Below are positions 35,139 to 47,435 of a stretch of 64,000 nt of DNA, one piece after another. The notes beneath the pieces are model-generated. The model saw nothing but the letters and a program-made list of their open reading frames with translations. It searched no databases and was not told the DNA's origin. The DNA is taken from positions 208,592 through 272,591 of the forward strand of contig AP026064.1 in NCBI GenBank assembly GCA_024349725.1, given 5' to 3'. How positions within the stretch are numbered: the stretch's first letter is position 1; the number at the start of each line of letters is the position of its first letter. The stretch comes from Arsenophonus endosymbiont of Ceratovacuna japonica. Its GTDB lineage: Bacteria > Pseudomonadota > Gammaproteobacteria > Enterobacterales > Enterobacteriaceae. Made by a program: the position numbers and the translations under genes.

Positions 35139-38100
35139 GTGAAAGATTTATTAAATTTTTTGAAAGTACAAACTAAAAATAAAGAGTTTGATACAATTAA
35201 AATTACTTTGGCTTCTCCAGATATGATTCGTTCATGGTCATTTGGTGAAGTTAAAAAACCAGAAACTATTAATTATCGAACGTTTAAACCTGAACGTGAT
35301 GGTCTTTTTTGTGCACGTATTTTTGGTCCAGTTAAAGATTATGAATGTTTATGTGGTAAATATAAGCGATTAAAACACCGAGGTGTAATTTGTGAAAAGT
35401 GTGGCGTTGAGGTAACTCAAACTAAAGTGCGTCGCGATCGCATGGGTCATATTGAATTAGCTTCACCAATAGCACATATATGGTTTTTAAAATCATTACC
35501 TTCACGAATTGGTTTATTGTTAGATATGCCTTTGCGTGATATTGAAAGGGTATTGTATTTTGAATCATATGTAGTTATTGAAGATGGCATGACAAATTTA
35601 GAGTTAGGTCAGATTTTGACTGAAGAGCAATATCTTAATGCATTAGAAGAATTTGGTGATGAATTTAATGCTAAAATGGGTGCAGAAGCTATTCAATTTT
35701 TACTTAAAAATATTGATTTAAATAAAGAATGTGAAATATTACGTGAAGATTTAAATATAACAAACTCTGAAACTAAACGTAAAAAAATAACTAAACGTAT
35801 TAAATTAATAGAATCCTTTATTCAATCTGGAAATAAGCCTGAGTGGATGATTTTAAATGCATTACCTGTATTACCTCCAGATTTACGTCCACTTGTTCCT
35901 TTAGATGGTGGTCGTTTTGCAACATCTGATTTAAATGACTTATATCGTCGAGTTATAAACCGTAACAATCGTTTGAAGCGTTTATTAGATTTAGCTGCCC
36001 CTAATATTATTGTACGAAATGAAAAAAGAATGTTACAAGAAGCAGTTGATGCGTTATTAGATAATGGTCGTAGAGGTCGTGCAATTACTGGTTCAAATAA
36101 ACGTCCATTGAAATCTTTAGCTGATATGATTAAAGGTAAACAGGGTCGTTTTCGACAAAATTTATTAGGTAAACGTGTTGATTACTCTGGACGTTCTGTT
36201 ATTACAGTAGGTCCTTATCTTAGATTGCACCAATGTGGTTTACCTAAAAGAATGGCATTAGAATTATTTAAACCATTTATTTATGGTAAATTAGAATTAC
36301 GTGGATTAGCAACAACGATTAAAGCAGCTAAAAAAATGGTTGAACGTGAAGAATCTATTGTATGGGATATTTTAGATGAAGTTATTCGTGAACATCCAGT
36401 AATGTTAAATCGTGCACCAACATTGCATCGTTTAGGCATACAAGCATTTGAACCTATTTTAATTGAGGGAAAAGCAATTCAGTTACATCCTTTAGTATGT
36501 GCTGCTTATAATGCTGATTTTGACGGTGATCAAATGGCTGTTCATGTTCCATTAACATTAGAAGCACAATTAGAAGCACGTGCTTTAATGATGTCAACAA
36601 ATAATATTTTATCACCTGCTAGTGGTGAACCTATTATTGTACCATCTCAAGATGTAGTACTTGGCTTATATTATATGACAAGAGATTCTGTAAATGCTCA
36701 AGGTGAAGGCATGGTATTGTCTGGCCCTAAAGAAGCTGAAAGAGTTTATCGTTCTGGTTTAGCATCATTACATGCTAGAATTAAAGTACGTATTATAGAA
36801 AAAACTTATGATAGTGAAGGAAGCATAAATACTAACATACAATTAATTAATACTACTATCGGTAGAGCTATTTTATGGATGATTGTGCCCACAGGTTTGC
36901 CATATTCATTAGTTAATCAATCATTAGGTAAAAAAGAAATTTCTAAAATGTTAAATACTTGTTATCGTGTTTTAGGTTTAAAACCAACAGTTATTTTTGC
37001 TGATCAGATTATGTATACAGGTTTTACTTATGCTGCACGTTCTGGTGCTTCTGTTGGTATTGATGATATGGTAATACCAAATAAAAAAGTTAATATAATA
37101 ACTGAAGCTGAAATGGAAGTTGCTGAAATTCAAGAGCAATTTCAATCAGGTCTTGTTACTGCTGGTGAACGTTATAATAAAGTAATTGATATTTGGGCGG
37201 CAGCTAATGAACGCGTTGCAAAAGCAATGATGGAAAATTTATCTACTGAAATGGTTGTTAATTGTAATGGTAAAAATGAACAACAAGTTTCATTTAATAG
37301 TATATTTATGATGGCTGATTCTGGTGCTCGTGGCTCTGCAGCACAGATTCGTCAGTTAGCTGGTATGCGTGGTTTAATGGCAAAACCGGATGGTTCAATT
37401 ATTGAAACACCAATTACGGCTAATTTTAGAGAAGGTTTGAATGTATTACAATATTTTATTTCAACACATGGAGCACGCAAAGGTTTAGCTGATACAGCTT
37501 TAAAAACAGCAAATTCAGGTTATTTAACTCGTCGTTTAGTTGATGTTACGCAAGATTTAGTTATTACTGAGGATGATTGTGGTACATATGATGGTATTTT
37601 AATGACACCTATTATTGAGGGCGGTGATATTAAAGAACCTTTACGTGAACGTGTTTTAGGACGAGTGACTGCAGAAGATATATTAATACCTGGTACAGAA
37701 AATATTTTAATATTACGTAATACTTTATTAAATGAAAAATGGTGTGATGAATTAGAAATTAATTCTATTGATAGTGTAAAAGTACGGTCTGTTGTTGGTT
37801 GTGAAACTGATTTTGGTGTTTGTGCTAAATGTTATGGACGTGATTTAGCTCGTGGTCATATTATTAATAAAGGTGAAGCAGTTGGTGTTATTGCTGCTCA
37901 ATCAATTGGTGAGCCTGGCACACAATTGACTATGCGTACATTTCATATTGGTGGAGCAGCATCAAGAGCTGCTGCAGAATCTAGCATTCAAGTTCAAAAT
38001 AAAGGTAATATTAAACTTATTAATGCTAAATTTGTAAAAAATTCTGAAAATAATTTAGTTATAACTTCTCGTAATACAGAATTACGAGTAGTAGATGAAT

Positions 38101-39365
38101 TTGATAGAACTAAGGAAAGTTATAAAGTACCTTATGGCGCACATCTTAATAAAAGTGATGGAGATAAAGTTAATGGTTTAGAAATTGTTGCTAATTGGGA
38201 TCCTCATACTATGCCAGTGATTAGTGAAGTTTCTGGTATTGCTAATTTTTCTGATATGATAGATGGACAATCTATAATACGTCAAATAGATGAATTAACT
38301 GGTTTATCATCAATTGTAGTACTTGATACTTCTGAACGTACTGCAGGTAGTAAAGATTTACGTCCTGCATTACATATTCTTGACGAAAAAGGTAATGATA
38401 TACTAATACCTGGTACTGATATAGCAGTACAATATTTTTTACCTGGTAAAGCAATAATTCAATTAGATGATGGTGCAATAATTAACGTTGGTGATACTTT
38501 AGCTCGTATTCCACAAGAATCTGGAGGCACTAAAGATATTACTGGTGGATTGCCTCGTGTTGCTGATTTATTCGAAGCTCGTCAACCAAAAGAATCAGCT
38601 ATTTTAGCTGAAATTAGCGGTATCATTTCTTTTGGTAAGGAAACTAAAGGTAAGCGTCGCTTAATAATTACACCGATAAATAATGGTAATGCATATGAAG
38701 AAATGATTCATAAATGGCGACATCTTAATGTTTTTGAGGGCGAGTATGTTGAACGTGGTGACGTTATTTCTGACGGGCCTGAATCACCATATGATATTTT
38801 ACGATTACGTGGAGCGCATGCTGTTACTCGTTATATCACTAATGAAGTACAAGAAGTTTATCGTTTACAAGGTGTTAAAATTAATGATAAACATATTGAA
38901 GTTATTGTTCGCCAAATATTACGAAAGGCAACAATTGTTAATACTGGTAGTTCTGAATTTTTAGAAGGTGAGCAAGTAGAATATGCTAGAATTAAAGTAG
39001 AAAATCGCAAATTAGAACAAAATAATAAAGTGCCTATCATATTTAATCGTGATTTGTTAGGAATTACTAAAGCATCTTTAGCAACAGAATCTTTTATTTC
39101 AGCTGCTTCATTTCAAGAAACAACACGTGTATTAACTGAGTCTGCAGTTGCTGGGAAACTTGATGAACTTCGTGGTTTAAAAGAAAATGTTATTGTTGGT
39201 AGATTAATTCCTGCAGGTACAGGTTATGCTTATCATAAAAATAGAACGCGTCGTCGTCATATAATTAATGAAAATATTAATTCATCAAAAAATAGTGTTG
39301 ATGAAGCAACTGCTAATTTAGTAGAGTTATTAAATGCTGATTTTGGTGATCATAATTATAAATAA
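35139..39365 (+). CDS. rpoC: RNA polymerase beta' subunit
   Basis: RpoC supplies the catalytic magnesium loop. I start at GTG 35139 (V-K-D-L-L-N-F-L-K, read as Met), preceded by ACAGGAG; this matches the E. coli GTG start and gives 1408 residues (E. coli 1407). An in-frame ATG at 35088 would add 17 residues. The zinc site [20 protein letters not shown], the catalytic [12 protein letters not shown], the bridge helix and trigger-loop region ([19 protein letters not shown]) and the second zinc site ([19 protein letters not shown]) are intact. It ends the long + strand block. Confidence 0.99.
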   Translation: MKDLLNFLKVQTKNKEFDTIKITLASPDMIRSWSFGEVKKPETINYRTFKPERDGLFCARIFGPVKDYECLCGKYKRLKHRGVICEKCGVEVTQTKVRRDRMGHIELASPIAHIWFLKSLPSRIGLLLDMPLRDIERVLYFESYVVIEDGMTNLELGQILTEEQYLNALEEFGDEFNAKMGAEAIQFLLKNIDLNKECEILREDLNITNSETKRKKITKRIKLIESFIQSGNKPEWMILNALPVLPPDLRPLVPLDGGRFATSDLNDLYRRVINRNNRLKRLLDLAAPNIIVRNEKRMLQEAVDALLDNGRRGRAITGSNKRPLKSLADMIKGKQGRFRQNLLGKRVDYSGRSVITVGPYLRLHQCGLPKRMALELFKPFIYGKLELRGLATTIKAAKKMVEREESIVWDILDEVIREHPVMLNRAPTLHRLGIQAFEPILIEGKAIQLHPLVCAAYNADFDGDQMAVHVPLTLEAQLEARALMMSTNNILSPASGEPIIVPSQDVVLGLYYMTRDSVNAQGEGMVLSGPKEAERVYRSGLASLHARIKVRIIEKTYDSEGSINTNIQLINTTIGRAILWMIVPTGLPYSLVNQSLGKKEISKMLNTCYRVLGLKPTVIFADQIMYTGFTYAARSGASVGIDDMVIPNKKVNIITEAEMEVAEIQEQFQSGLVTAGERYNKVIDIWAAANERVAKAMMENLSTEMVVNCNGKNEQQVSFNSIFMMADSGARGSAAQIRQLAGMRGLMAKPDGSIIETPITANFREGLNVLQYFISTHGARKGLADTALKTANSGYLTRRLVDVTQDLVITEDDCGTYDGILMTPIIEGGDIKEPLRERVLGRVTAEDILIPGTENILILRNTLLNEKWCDELEINSIDSVKVRSVVGCETDFGVCAKCYGRDLARGHIINKGEAVGVIAAQSIGEPGTQLTMRTFHIGGAASRAAAESSIQVQNKGNIKLINAKFVKNSENNLVITSRNTELRVVDEFDRTKESYKVPYGAHLNKSDGDKVNGLEIVANWDPHTMPVISEVSGIANFSDMIDGQSIIRQIDELTGLSSIVVLDTSERTAGSKDLRPALHILDEKGNDILIPGTDIAVQYFLPGKAIIQLDDGAIINVGDTLARIPQESGGTKDITGGLPRVADLFEARQPKESAILAEISGIISFGKETKGKRRLIITPINNGNAYEEMIHKWRHLNVFEGEYVERGDVISDGPESPYDILRLRGAHAVTRYITNEVQEVYRLQGVKINDKHIEVIVRQILRKATIVNTGSSEFLEGEQVEYARIKVENRKLEQNNKVPIIFNRDLLGITKASLATESFISAASFQETTRVLTESAVAGKLDELRGLKENVIVGRLIPAGTGYAYHKNRTRRRHIINENINSSKNSVDEATANLVELLNADFGDHNYK

Positions 39366-39381
39366 GTATATATTAATTTAT

Positions 39382-39413
39382 AAAATGCCTTTATAATTTA
39401 AGGCATTTTGTAT
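39382..39413 (+). terminator. rpoC terminator
   Basis: AAAATGCCTT (39382-39391) and AAGGCATTTT (39400-39409) form a 10-bp perfect stem with an 8-nt loop, ending in a T run. It lies 17 bp after the rpoC stop codon and is one of the few intrinsic terminators with a G+C core in the window. Confidence 0.8.
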
Positions 39414-40783
39414 TTATATAATATTTTAATATTTTATTATAAATATAAATTAAATATATTTAACTTAAAATTAAATTATTTTTATATTAATATTATATTT
39501 AATAAAATAATTTATAATAAATATATTTTTTAGTGATTAATTTAATAATAAGTAATGATTTTTTTATAAATATTTTATAATATTTTAAATGATTGTATTT
39601 TAAATTAATTTATTTATATTTTTTTATTAAAAATATTAATTTTAAATTAATTATAAAATTTTTATATATTTTATTTTATTTTAATATTTAATTATAGTTT
39701 AATATAATTTTTTAAAATTTATAGTTAATTTTTATTATATAAAAAGTTAATTTTAATATATTTAATTTAATTAATTATTTATTATATATTAGTTAAATAA
39801 TTAATTATTATTTAGTAATATTGATATTTTAATAATTTATTGAATTTTAATAAGTGTTTTAATTATAATAATATTTATTTAACTACTATGTGATTATATT
39901 AATAATTTTATATATATTTTATATAATTATAAATAATATATTTAAAAATTTAAATATAATTGAATTTTTATATTCATAATAATTATTTTAAATAAATAAT
40001 ATAAATATTTTAATAATAAAATTAATTTTTTATATCACAAACAATATTAATATATTGTAAAATATTATTTTATATTTTAAAAATTAAATTATATAAAAAT
40101 CTATGTTAAATTAATTATATTAATATTAATATTAATATAATTAATAATTTTATAAAATATCCATAATTATAATAATAAAAATTATTATATCTAAAATAAA
40201 TATATTAATAATTATTTAAAATAATAAGTATATTATTAATTAATAATTAAACTCAAATTATTATTTATCTTTTAAATTATTATATTATAATAATAAATTT
40301 TATACTTGCAATAATTATTATGTATAGTAAAATTAAACTAATAATTATTGAATCAAATATTAATCATAAGATTTAAAATTACATATTAATATATAAGTTA
40401 AATATTAAAGTAAAAGTATTATATTTTATTTAAAATAAATATTTATTATAAATATTTATAAATATTTTTATTAAACTAATTATTATTTATATATAAAATA
40501 TATAATTTATAAATATATATTATTATATTTTTTACAATAATTTTATATATAAAATTATTGTAATTATATTTAAAATTAATAAGTAAAATTTTAATTATAA
40601 AATAATATTAATTATAATATATTTATTATTTAAAAATAATTTTATATATAAATTATATTATTAAATAAAATAATTATAATATTAATCTTAAAGTTAAAAT
40701 AAATAATAATAAATAATTTTTATTAAAAATTACTAAAATAAGTATATTATAAAATTTATGTTATATTTTATATATAATATTAA
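39414..40783. other. gene-free region between rpoC and the tRNA cluster
   Basis: About 1.4 kb of A/T-rich sequence with no gene or readable fossil. It contains a perfect 14-bp hairpin at 40532-40545/40550-40563. A few G/C bases around 40305-40400 (TATACTTGCAATAATT...) do not resolve into a feature. Confidence 0.5.
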
Positions 40784-40860
40784 GTGCCCGTAGCTTAGTT
40801 GGATATAGCATTGCCTTCCGAAGGCAAAGGTCCCAGGTTCAAATCCTGTCGGGCACGCCA
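40784..40860 (+). tRNA. argX: tRNA-Arg (CCG anticodon)
   Basis: The 77-nt gene has acceptor arms GTGCCCG/CGGGCAC, an encoded CCA and the anticodon loop TTCCGAA, giving CCG for codon CGG. It matches E. coli argX and is first in the cluster argX-hisR-(leuT)-proM. Codon CGG is very rare in the genes of this window (a few cases, such as CGG in lon), which makes its retention notable. Confidence 0.97.
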
Positions 40861-40929
40861 GTAATAATAATTTATTATTACTGTTATAAATTATTATTAT
40901 TTTAAATAAATTAAATTTTAAAATGTTAT

Positions 40930-41006
40930 GGTGACTATAGCTCAGTTGGTAGAGTTCCGGATTGTGATTCCGGCTGTCGTGGGTTCGAATCCCATTAGTC
41001 ACCCCA
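40930..41006 (+). tRNA. hisR: tRNA-His (GTG anticodon)
   Basis: The gene begins GGTGACT, including the extra G at position -1 typical of tRNA-His, and ends AGTCACCCCA. The anticodon loop TTGTGAT gives GTG. It is nearly identical to E. coli hisR and lies 69 bp after tRNA-Arg. Confidence 0.98.
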
Positions 41007-41165
41007 TATTATATTAATATTATTAATATGTAATTAAATTTAATATTTTATATTTTTTATATTTTTTAATACATTAAAATATAAATTTTATTATTACATT
41101 ATGATATATAAATATAATATTAAAAAAAATTAAATATAGAAATAATTCTTAAATAATAAGTTTAT

Positions 41166-41242
41166 CGGCGAGTAGCGCAGTTTGGTAGCGCAACTGGTTT
41201 GGGACCAGTGGGTCGAAGGTTCAAATCCTTTCTCGCCGACCA
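41166..41242 (+). tRNA. proM: tRNA-Pro (TGG anticodon)
   Basis: Acceptor arms CGGCGAG/CTCGCCG, discriminator A and encoded CCA; the anticodon loop TTTGGGA gives TGG. It matches E. coli proM. The E. coli cluster has leuT between hisR and proM; here the 159-bp gap holds only A/T sequence, so the tRNA-Leu has been lost. Confidence 0.98.
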
Positions 41243-41321
41243 ATTTTATAAAAAATATAAATATTATAATAAACAATATAATTTAAAATAATATTATTTA
41301 ATATAATAAATATATTGTACT

Positions 41322-41364
41322 TAATATTATATAATTTTTTTTTAAAAAAAATTATATAATATTA
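41322..41364 (+). terminator. long hairpin after tRNA-Pro
   Basis: TAATATTATATAA followed by T runs pairs with A runs followed by TTATATAATATTA: 13 bp plus 8 T:A pairs around a single-base bulge. It lies 80 bp beyond the tRNA cluster and may end its transcript. It has no G:C pairs. Confidence 0.45.
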
Positions 41365-41644
41365 TATATTTATAAATTATTTTAAAATTTATGATTAATA
41401 TTGAATTAAATAATCATTAATTTAATTTTATTATGAATAATAATTATTCATAATTTTATAATTATGAATAATTATATATATTAAATATATTTTATTTATA
41501 AAATATGAATTATTAAAATATTATTAATGAATTATAATAAAATATATTATAAATTATTAATTTGTAATATATTTTTTAATTATTTTATAAATTTTTTAAA
41601 ATAAAATAGTAATTAAATTAAAATTAAGAGGTTTTATTTATTAA
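41365..41644. other. spacer before fldA
   Basis: A/T-rich sequence with no gene. E. coli has ybfE and seqA upstream of fldA; no trace could be read. The fldA ribosome-binding site region AAGAGGTTTTATT is at the end. Confidence 0.45.
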
Positions 41645-42184
41645 ATGGAAACTATAGGTATTTTCTTTGGTAGTGATACTGGTAATACAGAAAATGTTTC
41701 TAAAATAATTCAAGAAATGTTATGTAAATTTTATACTACTAAAATTTATGATATTGCTAAAAGCAATAAAGAAGATCTTGAATCATTTGATATTTTATTA
41801 TTAGGTATTCCAACTTGGTATTATGGTGAAGCCCAATGTGATTGGGATGATTTTTTTCCAATATTAAAGGAAATTAACTTTAAAGATAAGATAGTAGGTA
41901 TTTTTGGTTGCGGTGATCAAGAGGATTATGCAGAATATTTCTGTGATGCTATGGGAATCATCAAAAATATTATAGAATATAAAGGTGCTAATATTATTGG
42001 TCAATGGTCAACTAAAGGTTATTATTTTGAAATGTCAAAGGGACTTATTAATGATGATAATTTTATTGGTCTTGCTATTGATGAAGATAGACAACCTGAA
42101 CTTACTTTAGAACGAGTACAATGTTGGGTAAAACAAATAATAAAAGAAATATCTTTATATAAATTATCATTTGTAAATAATTAA
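41645..42184 (+). CDS. fldA: flavodoxin 1
   Basis: FldA is an FMN-binding electron carrier that feeds radical-SAM enzymes such as those of isoprenoid (IspG), biotin and methionine pathways. It has 179 residues (E. coli 176). The phosphate loop is GSDTGNTE (about 9-16), the FMN-stacking Trp and Tyr lie in PTWYYGEAQCDWDDF and GCGDQEDYAEYFCDA, and AIDEDRQPELT is kept near the C terminus. In E. coli it precedes fur; the decayed fur lies just downstream here. Confidence 0.98.
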   Translation: METIGIFFGSDTGNTENVSKIIQEMLCKFYTTKIYDIAKSNKEDLESFDILLLGIPTWYYGEAQCDWDDFFPILKEINFKDKIVGIFGCGDQEDYAEYFCDAMGIIKNIIEYKGANIIGQWSTKGYYFEMSKGLINDDNFIGLAIDEDRQPELTLERVQCWVKQIIKEISLYKLSFVNN

Positions 42185-42272
42185 TATTTTTTATATTAAT
42201 ATAATTATTAAATATTTATATATAAGATTTAATTTTAATAAATTTATTATTAAATTATAAAATATATTATTT

Positions 42273-42678
42273 ATAAATAATAATAGTAAATTATTAAAAA
42301 ATGCAGATTTTAAAATAATATATATATATTTAAAAATTTTAATATATTACAAAACTAAATTTATAATAATTTAAATACTAAAAATTTTTATAAAAACTTA
42401 TTAATTTTTTTAGGAAAATATTAGTATGAAATAGTTTATAATATTTTAAATAAATTTAATAAAATTAAAATTATTACTTATAATTTAGAAAATAGTAATT
42501 AATTTTTCAATTAATAAAATATTTTTATTACGATTATTTAATTTTATTAAATTATGGTAAAATTATAGAATTTAATTATTAAATAATTTAAATATATTAA
42601 AAAAATATTATTAAATATTATGATATAAAATTATCTAATTATAATTTTATTTATATAGATATTAATATAAAAAGATAA
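42273..42678 (+). pseudogene. fur: decayed fur (ferric uptake regulator)
   Basis: Translation across frames reproduces Fur almost end to end. ADFKIIYIYLKIL (from 42303) lies against AGLKVTLPRLKIL. NFYKNLL follows against DLYKRLI. IVYNILNKFNKIKIIT (42431-42478) lies against TVYRVLNQFDDAGIVT. DYLILLNYGKIIEF (42532-42573) lies against DHLICLDCGKVIEF. After exactly 15 codons in the same frame, YDIKLSNYNF matches HGIRLTNHSL. There are at least eight stops, a 1-nt deletion near 42342 and a frame change near 42490. The start is ATA. The zinc and iron ligands are mutated, so it cannot function. Its position after fldA, facing glnS, is the E. coli arrangement. Confidence 0.9.
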
Positions 42679-43535
42679 TTATATTAAAGATAATTTTAAT
42701 TATTTTATAAGTAAAACTAAAAAATAATTAATATTTTTGTTAAATAAATTATTTATATTAATATTTATTTTTTAATATATTTAATATTTTATAATTTATA
42801 TTCTTAAAATATATATAATTATATTATTTAATATTTTAATATAATTTTATTCACTATATTTAAAAAAATATAAATAATTAATATTATATTTTTAATTTTA
42901 ATTAATTATTATATTTGAATATATATTTTTTTATCTTTAAAATAAATATACAAATAATTTATATTTTAAATTATTAATTATATTAATTCAATATGTAAAT
43001 TTTATTAAAATGATACAATAATATTGAAATATTTTAAAATAAAATATTTATATAATATTATTATTTTTTATTAAAAAATAATTTATTTAAAATTTTTTAT
43101 TTTAAAAGATAATTTATATTAATTTTTAGTATATAATTATTATTGATATTTAATAAATTGTTATAATAATTATTATGTTATTTATAAATAAATTTTATAT
43201 TAATCAATAAGTAAATTATATATTTAAGTCTTATTTATATAATTTTCATTATGAAATTTATAAAATTATTAAAACTATTAAATATATATAAAATATTCTA
43301 TAATTTGATATTTCAATATTTAAAAGTAATGTTAAAATTATTAAGTATATAAAATTAAATTTAATAAAATATTAAATTAATAATATATTATTAATTTAAT
43401 AATATATTATTAATTGATTATTAATTATTTTTTAAAAAAAAATATTTATTATAATTAATTACATTTTTTTAAACTTTTATTAAAAATATAATATTACTTT
43501 AATTAATATTATTATAATTATATATAAGTTATTTT
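42679..43535. other. gene-free region between the fur fossil and glnS
   Basis: A/T-rich sequence only. E. coli carries chiQ and chiP in this slot and neither can be read. A 19-nt unit, TAATAATATATTATTAATT, is tandemly duplicated at 43378-43415 near the glnS 3' end and is itself palindromic. Confidence 0.5.
43378..43415. repeat. tandem duplication of a 19-nt palindromic unit
   Basis: Copies at 43378-43396 and 43397-43415 are identical. The unit is self-complementary, so the pair could form several alternative hairpins. It lies about 120 bp beyond the glnS stop codon on the glnS strand. Confidence 0.7.
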
Positions 43536-45200
43536 TTATATATTAATTTTTACTAAATTATTTTTTAATCCTACTGTACGATTAAACACAAGTTTTTTAG
43601 ATGTATGATCATATATATCAGCACAAAAATAACCTTCACGTTCAAATTGATAAGATTTACCAGATTTCGCAGTAATTAAGCTTGGTTCAACAACACCATT
43701 TTTAATTACCAAAGAATTTGGATTAATGATTTCTAAATAATTTTTTTCTATTGAAGGATTAGGTATAGTAAATAAATGATCATATAATCTAAACTCTGCT
43801 TTTAAACCATATAATAAGCTTACCCAATGAATAACACCTTTAATTTTGCGTCCATCAATTGGATTTGTATTTAATGTATTAATATCATAAGTACAATAAA
43901 TAGTTGTAATATTACCATTTAAATCTTTATCAATTCTATTAGCTTTTATAATATAAGCATTACGTAAACGTACTTCTTTACCCAAAACTAAACCTTTACA
44001 TTGTTGATTCGCTTTTTCATAAAAATCATTTCTATCAATATAAAGTTCTCTACTAAATGGTACTTGACGAGTACCCATATTAGTTTTATTTGGGTGATTA
44101 TACATAGTAAGTATTTGTTTATTAATAGGCATATTTTCAATAATTAATTTAACTGGATTTAATACTGCCATTGCTCGTGGTGCATTTTTATTAAGATCAT
44201 TACGAATACATGATTCTAATACTTCTATTTGAATAATATTATCTTGTTTAGTTACACCAATACGTTTACAAAATTCACGAATTGATGAAGCCGTATAACC
44301 TTTACGACGTAATCCTGAAATAGTTGGAATTCTAGGATCATCCCAACTTTTAACTTTATTTTTTGTTATTAATTGATTTAATTTACGTTTTGACATAACA
44401 GTATATGTAAGATTTAAACGTGAAAATTCATATTGTTTTGGATAATAATTAATTGAAATATTATTTAATATCCAATTATATAATTGACGATTATCTTGAA
44501 ATTCTAAAGTACAAAGTGAATGAGTAATTCCTTCTAATGCGTCAGAAACACAATGAGCAAAATCATACATTGGATAAATACACCACTTATTACCCAATTT
44601 ATGATGATCAATAAATTTAATTCTATATAATATTGGATCACGCATGATAATAAAGGGAGATGACATATCTATTTTAGCACGTAAACAAGCTTTACCTTCT
44701 TCAAATTCACCTAATCGCATTTTATTAAATAATTCTAAATTTTTTTTAATAGTGTTACTACGATATGGACTATTTTTACCTGATTTATTTAAAGTTCCTC
44801 TGTATTTTTTTATAACATCAGGACTTGATTGATCAACATAAGCTAAATTTTTTTTAATTAATTCAATAGCATATTGATAAATATTATTAAAATAATCTGA
44901 AGAATACTTAACATTACCACTCCAATTAAAACCTAACCATTTTATATCCTCTTGAATAGCATTAATATATTTAACATCTTCTTTATCTGGGTTAGTATCA
45001 TCAAAACGTAAATTACATTTACCTAAATAATTTTTTGCAATATTAAAATTAAGATAAATTGATTTAGCATGTCCAATATGTAAATAACCATTTGGTTCTG
45101 GTGGGAAACGAGTATGTACATTAATACATTTACAAGTAGATAAATCTTTATCAATAATTTTATGAATAAAATTTGTTATATTAATATTTATATTATTCAT
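43536..45200 (-). CDS. glnS: glutaminyl-tRNA synthetase
   Basis: GlnRS charges tRNA-Gln directly. It has 554 residues, the E. coli length. The class I HIGH motif is in [16 protein letters not shown] (about 32-47) and the KMSKS equivalent is [10 protein letters not shown] (about 269-278). [10 protein letters not shown] and the anticodon-binding beta-barrels with [12 protein letters not shown] are present. Having GlnRS means the organism need not use GatCAB for Gln-tRNA. It faces fldA and the fur fossil, as in E. coli. Confidence 0.98.
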   Translation of the reverse strand: MNNININITNFIHKIIDKDLSTCKCINVHTRFPPEPNGYLHIGHAKSIYLNFNIAKNYLGKCNLRFDDTNPDKEDVKYINAIQEDIKWLGFNWSGNVKYSSDYFNNIYQYAIELIKKNLAYVDQSSPDVIKKYRGTLNKSGKNSPYRSNTIKKNLELFNKMRLGEFEEGKACLRAKIDMSSPFIIMRDPILYRIKFIDHHKLGNKWCIYPMYDFAHCVSDALEGITHSLCTLEFQDNRQLYNWILNNISINYYPKQYEFSRLNLTYTVMSKRKLNQLITKNKVKSWDDPRIPTISGLRRKGYTASSIREFCKRIGVTKQDNIIQIEVLESCIRNDLNKNAPRAMAVLNPVKLIIENMPINKQILTMYNHPNKTNMGTRQVPFSRELYIDRNDFYEKANQQCKGLVLGKEVRLRNAYIIKANRIDKDLNGNITTIYCTYDINTLNTNPIDGRKIKGVIHWVSLLYGLKAEFRLYDHLFTIPNPSIEKNYLEIINPNSLVIKNGVVEPSLITAKSGKSYQFEREGYFCADIYDHTSKKLVFNRTVGLKNNLVKINI

Positions 45201-46044
45201 GAATATAATTCCTTAATATAAAATATTTAATATTTTATTATATTATAATCTATAATAATTAAGTATATAATATATAATTAATAATAAAATTTTTTAAATT
45301 TTATTTAAGATTATTATTAATATATAATTGTTAATTTATTTTAATTATTAAAATATTATATATAATTTTGTTAGTAAAATATTTATTAATTTTTTATTAA
45401 AAACAAAATTTATAAATAATTTTTAAATATATTATTAATATAAAAATAATTAATTTATATAATTATTTTATTTTTAGTATTGATTTTTTAATTATATTAT
45501 TAGTAATTATTTTATATAAATTTTTTATTATTTATATAATAATATTTTATATATCATAAAAAATAATTTTATTTTTATTTATTTATTTAAATAAACAATA
45601 TTTAATATATTCAATTTTATTAAATAATAATTAATTATATAAATTTGAGTACTTAAATATAAAATATAATATCAATATTAAATTAATTTTATCAATTATA
45701 AAATTAAATATAATTTTTTATAAATAAAATATTATTATTTTAATATTTTTAATTTTTATTTAATTATTAGCATAATTACTATAATAAATAATTGAGTTTA
45801 TATTTAAAAATATTTAATAAATATATTATTTTAACATTATTAAAATATAAATATTATATTGTATATTTATATTTAAGTAAAATTTAATATTATATTATTA
45901 TTTTAATTATATATATTTTTCTAATAATTTAATATTTTAATTAATAGTTATATAAAATTTTTATAATTTAATTATTTATAATTAATATAAATTATTTTAC
46001 ATTTATATATATAAATAATATTTTACTATAATTTTTATTTATAG
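45201..46044. other. spacer between gpsA and glnS
   Basis: On the - strand this stretch follows gpsA, where E. coli has cysE. No cysE fossil could be read by eye. The sequence is simple A/T with no RNA gene. Confidence 0.45.
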
Positions 46045-47067
46045 TTAAAAACTAGATTCATCATTAATTTCATCTTTAGTTGTGCGATTAAGTAATGAAT
46101 TTGCAGCTTCAATTATATTTTTATTATTATATAAAATTTGATAAATTTGTTCAGTAATTGGCATTTCTACACCAATACGTTGTGCTAATATATGAACTTC
46201 TTTAGTAGTTAAATAACCTTCAATTACTTGACCGATTTCTTTTTTAGCTTTTTTAATTTCTATTCCTTGACCTAATAATATACCAAAACGACGATTTCGT
46301 GATTGATTATCAGTACATGTTAAAACTAAATCACCTAATCCAGACATGCCCATAAACGTAAATGGTTGAGCTCCCATTGCAATTCCTAAGCGTTTAATTT
46401 CAGCTAATCCCCTAGTGATAAGTGCTGTTCTAGTATTAGCACCAAATCCCATTCCATCAGATATACCAACACTAATTGCAATTACATTTTTAATTGCGCC
46501 TCCTAATTGAACGCCAATCATATCTGAATTTATATAAACGCGAAAATTTTTACTATAATGAAATAGTTGTTGTATTTCTTTGATAAATTTAAGATTATAA
46601 GAAGCTAATGTAATAGCAGTTGGTAATCCTAATGCAAGTTCTTTAGCAAAAGTTGGCCCTGAAAGAACAGCTAATGGAATTTTATCTCCTAATATTTCAT
46701 TAGCAACTTCTTGTAATAAACGTCCAGTACCTTGTTCTAAACCTTTTGTAGCCCAAATAATTCTAGATTGTTGTGTTAAATAAGGTTGTATTTTTTGTAA
46801 AACTTGATTAAAAGCGTAACTTGGAATAACAATTAATATATTATTACTAGATGTTATTGCTGTTTTTATACATTCTTCAAGAAATATATTATTAGAAAAT
46901 GGTATATTTGGTAAAAATGTTTGATTACAACGTTCATATTGCAATTTTTTAATATGTTGAGGATTATGTCCCCAAAGTAAAACTCTATGACCATTGCTCG
47001 CAATGGTCATAGCTAATGCGGTACCATAAGATCCTGCACCAATAATAGTCATAGAAACAGCATTCAT
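46045..47067 (-). CDS. gpsA: glycerol-3-phosphate dehydrogenase [NAD(P)+]
   Basis: GpsA reduces dihydroxyacetone phosphate to sn-glycerol-3-phosphate, the backbone of phospholipids, in the cytoplasm. It has 340 residues (E. coli 339). The dinucleotide-binding motif is [10 protein letters not shown] (about 10-19). [24 protein letters not shown] with the catalytic Lys, and [13 protein letters not shown] are intact. Retention suggests the cell still makes its own phospholipid precursors. In E. coli secB and grxC lie between it and yibN; both are missing here. Confidence 0.98.
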   Translation of the reverse strand: MNAVSMTIIGAGSYGTALAMTIASNGHRVLLWGHNPQHIKKLQYERCNQTFLPNIPFSNNIFLEECIKTAITSSNNILIVIPSYAFNQVLQKIQPYLTQQSRIIWATKGLEQGTGRLLQEVANEILGDKIPLAVLSGPTFAKELALGLPTAITLASYNLKFIKEIQQLFHYSKNFRVYINSDMIGVQLGGAIKNVIAISVGISDGMGFGANTRTALITRGLAEIKRLGIAMGAQPFTFMGMSGLGDLVLTCTDNQSRNRRFGILLGQGIEIKKAKKEIGQVIEGYLTTKEVHILAQRIGVEMPITEQIYQILYNNKNIIEAANSLLNRTTKDEINDESSF

Positions 47068-47435
47068 TATGATCCCTAATAATTTACTAAATTTTAAGTT
47101 TATTAATAATATATTATTATAAATATTTATAATAATATATTATTAACAATTATCAATTCAATTATAAAAAATTATATATTAACTATATAATTTATATATT
47201 AATATATAAAAATAAAATTTCTTATAAAAAATTTTATATAATAAATTATATTATTATTTTTATATTTATAAAATATTAAAATTTATTATATTTTATAGGA
47301 GAAAATTATTTATTTCATTTATATTAAAATTTTAATATATATAAATAATTTTATAATTTTATTTTAATATAATGTTAATTAATTTTAATATTTTATGGTA
47401 TATATAAATATAATAAATAATATTTTATAAATAAA
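47068..47435. other. yibN-gpsA spacer, site of grxC and secB loss
   Basis: E. coli has grxC (83 codons) and secB (155 codons) between yibN and gpsA. The 368-bp gap is too short to hold both, so at least part of them has been physically deleted. No readable remnant is seen. Confidence 0.5.

Noticed and set aside
38272..39040. Small frames on both strands inside the rpoC 3' half
   Set aside because: Overlap the intact conserved C-terminal part of rpoC.
40733..41002. An 89-codon - strand frame over the tRNA cluster (contains ...[15 protein letters not shown]...)
   Set aside because: It is the antisense translation of tRNA-Arg and tRNA-His, a classic false protein family.
42300..42420. The fur region as a new small protein
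   Set aside because: No frame stays open for more than a short stretch, and all similarity is to Fur with stops and frame changes.
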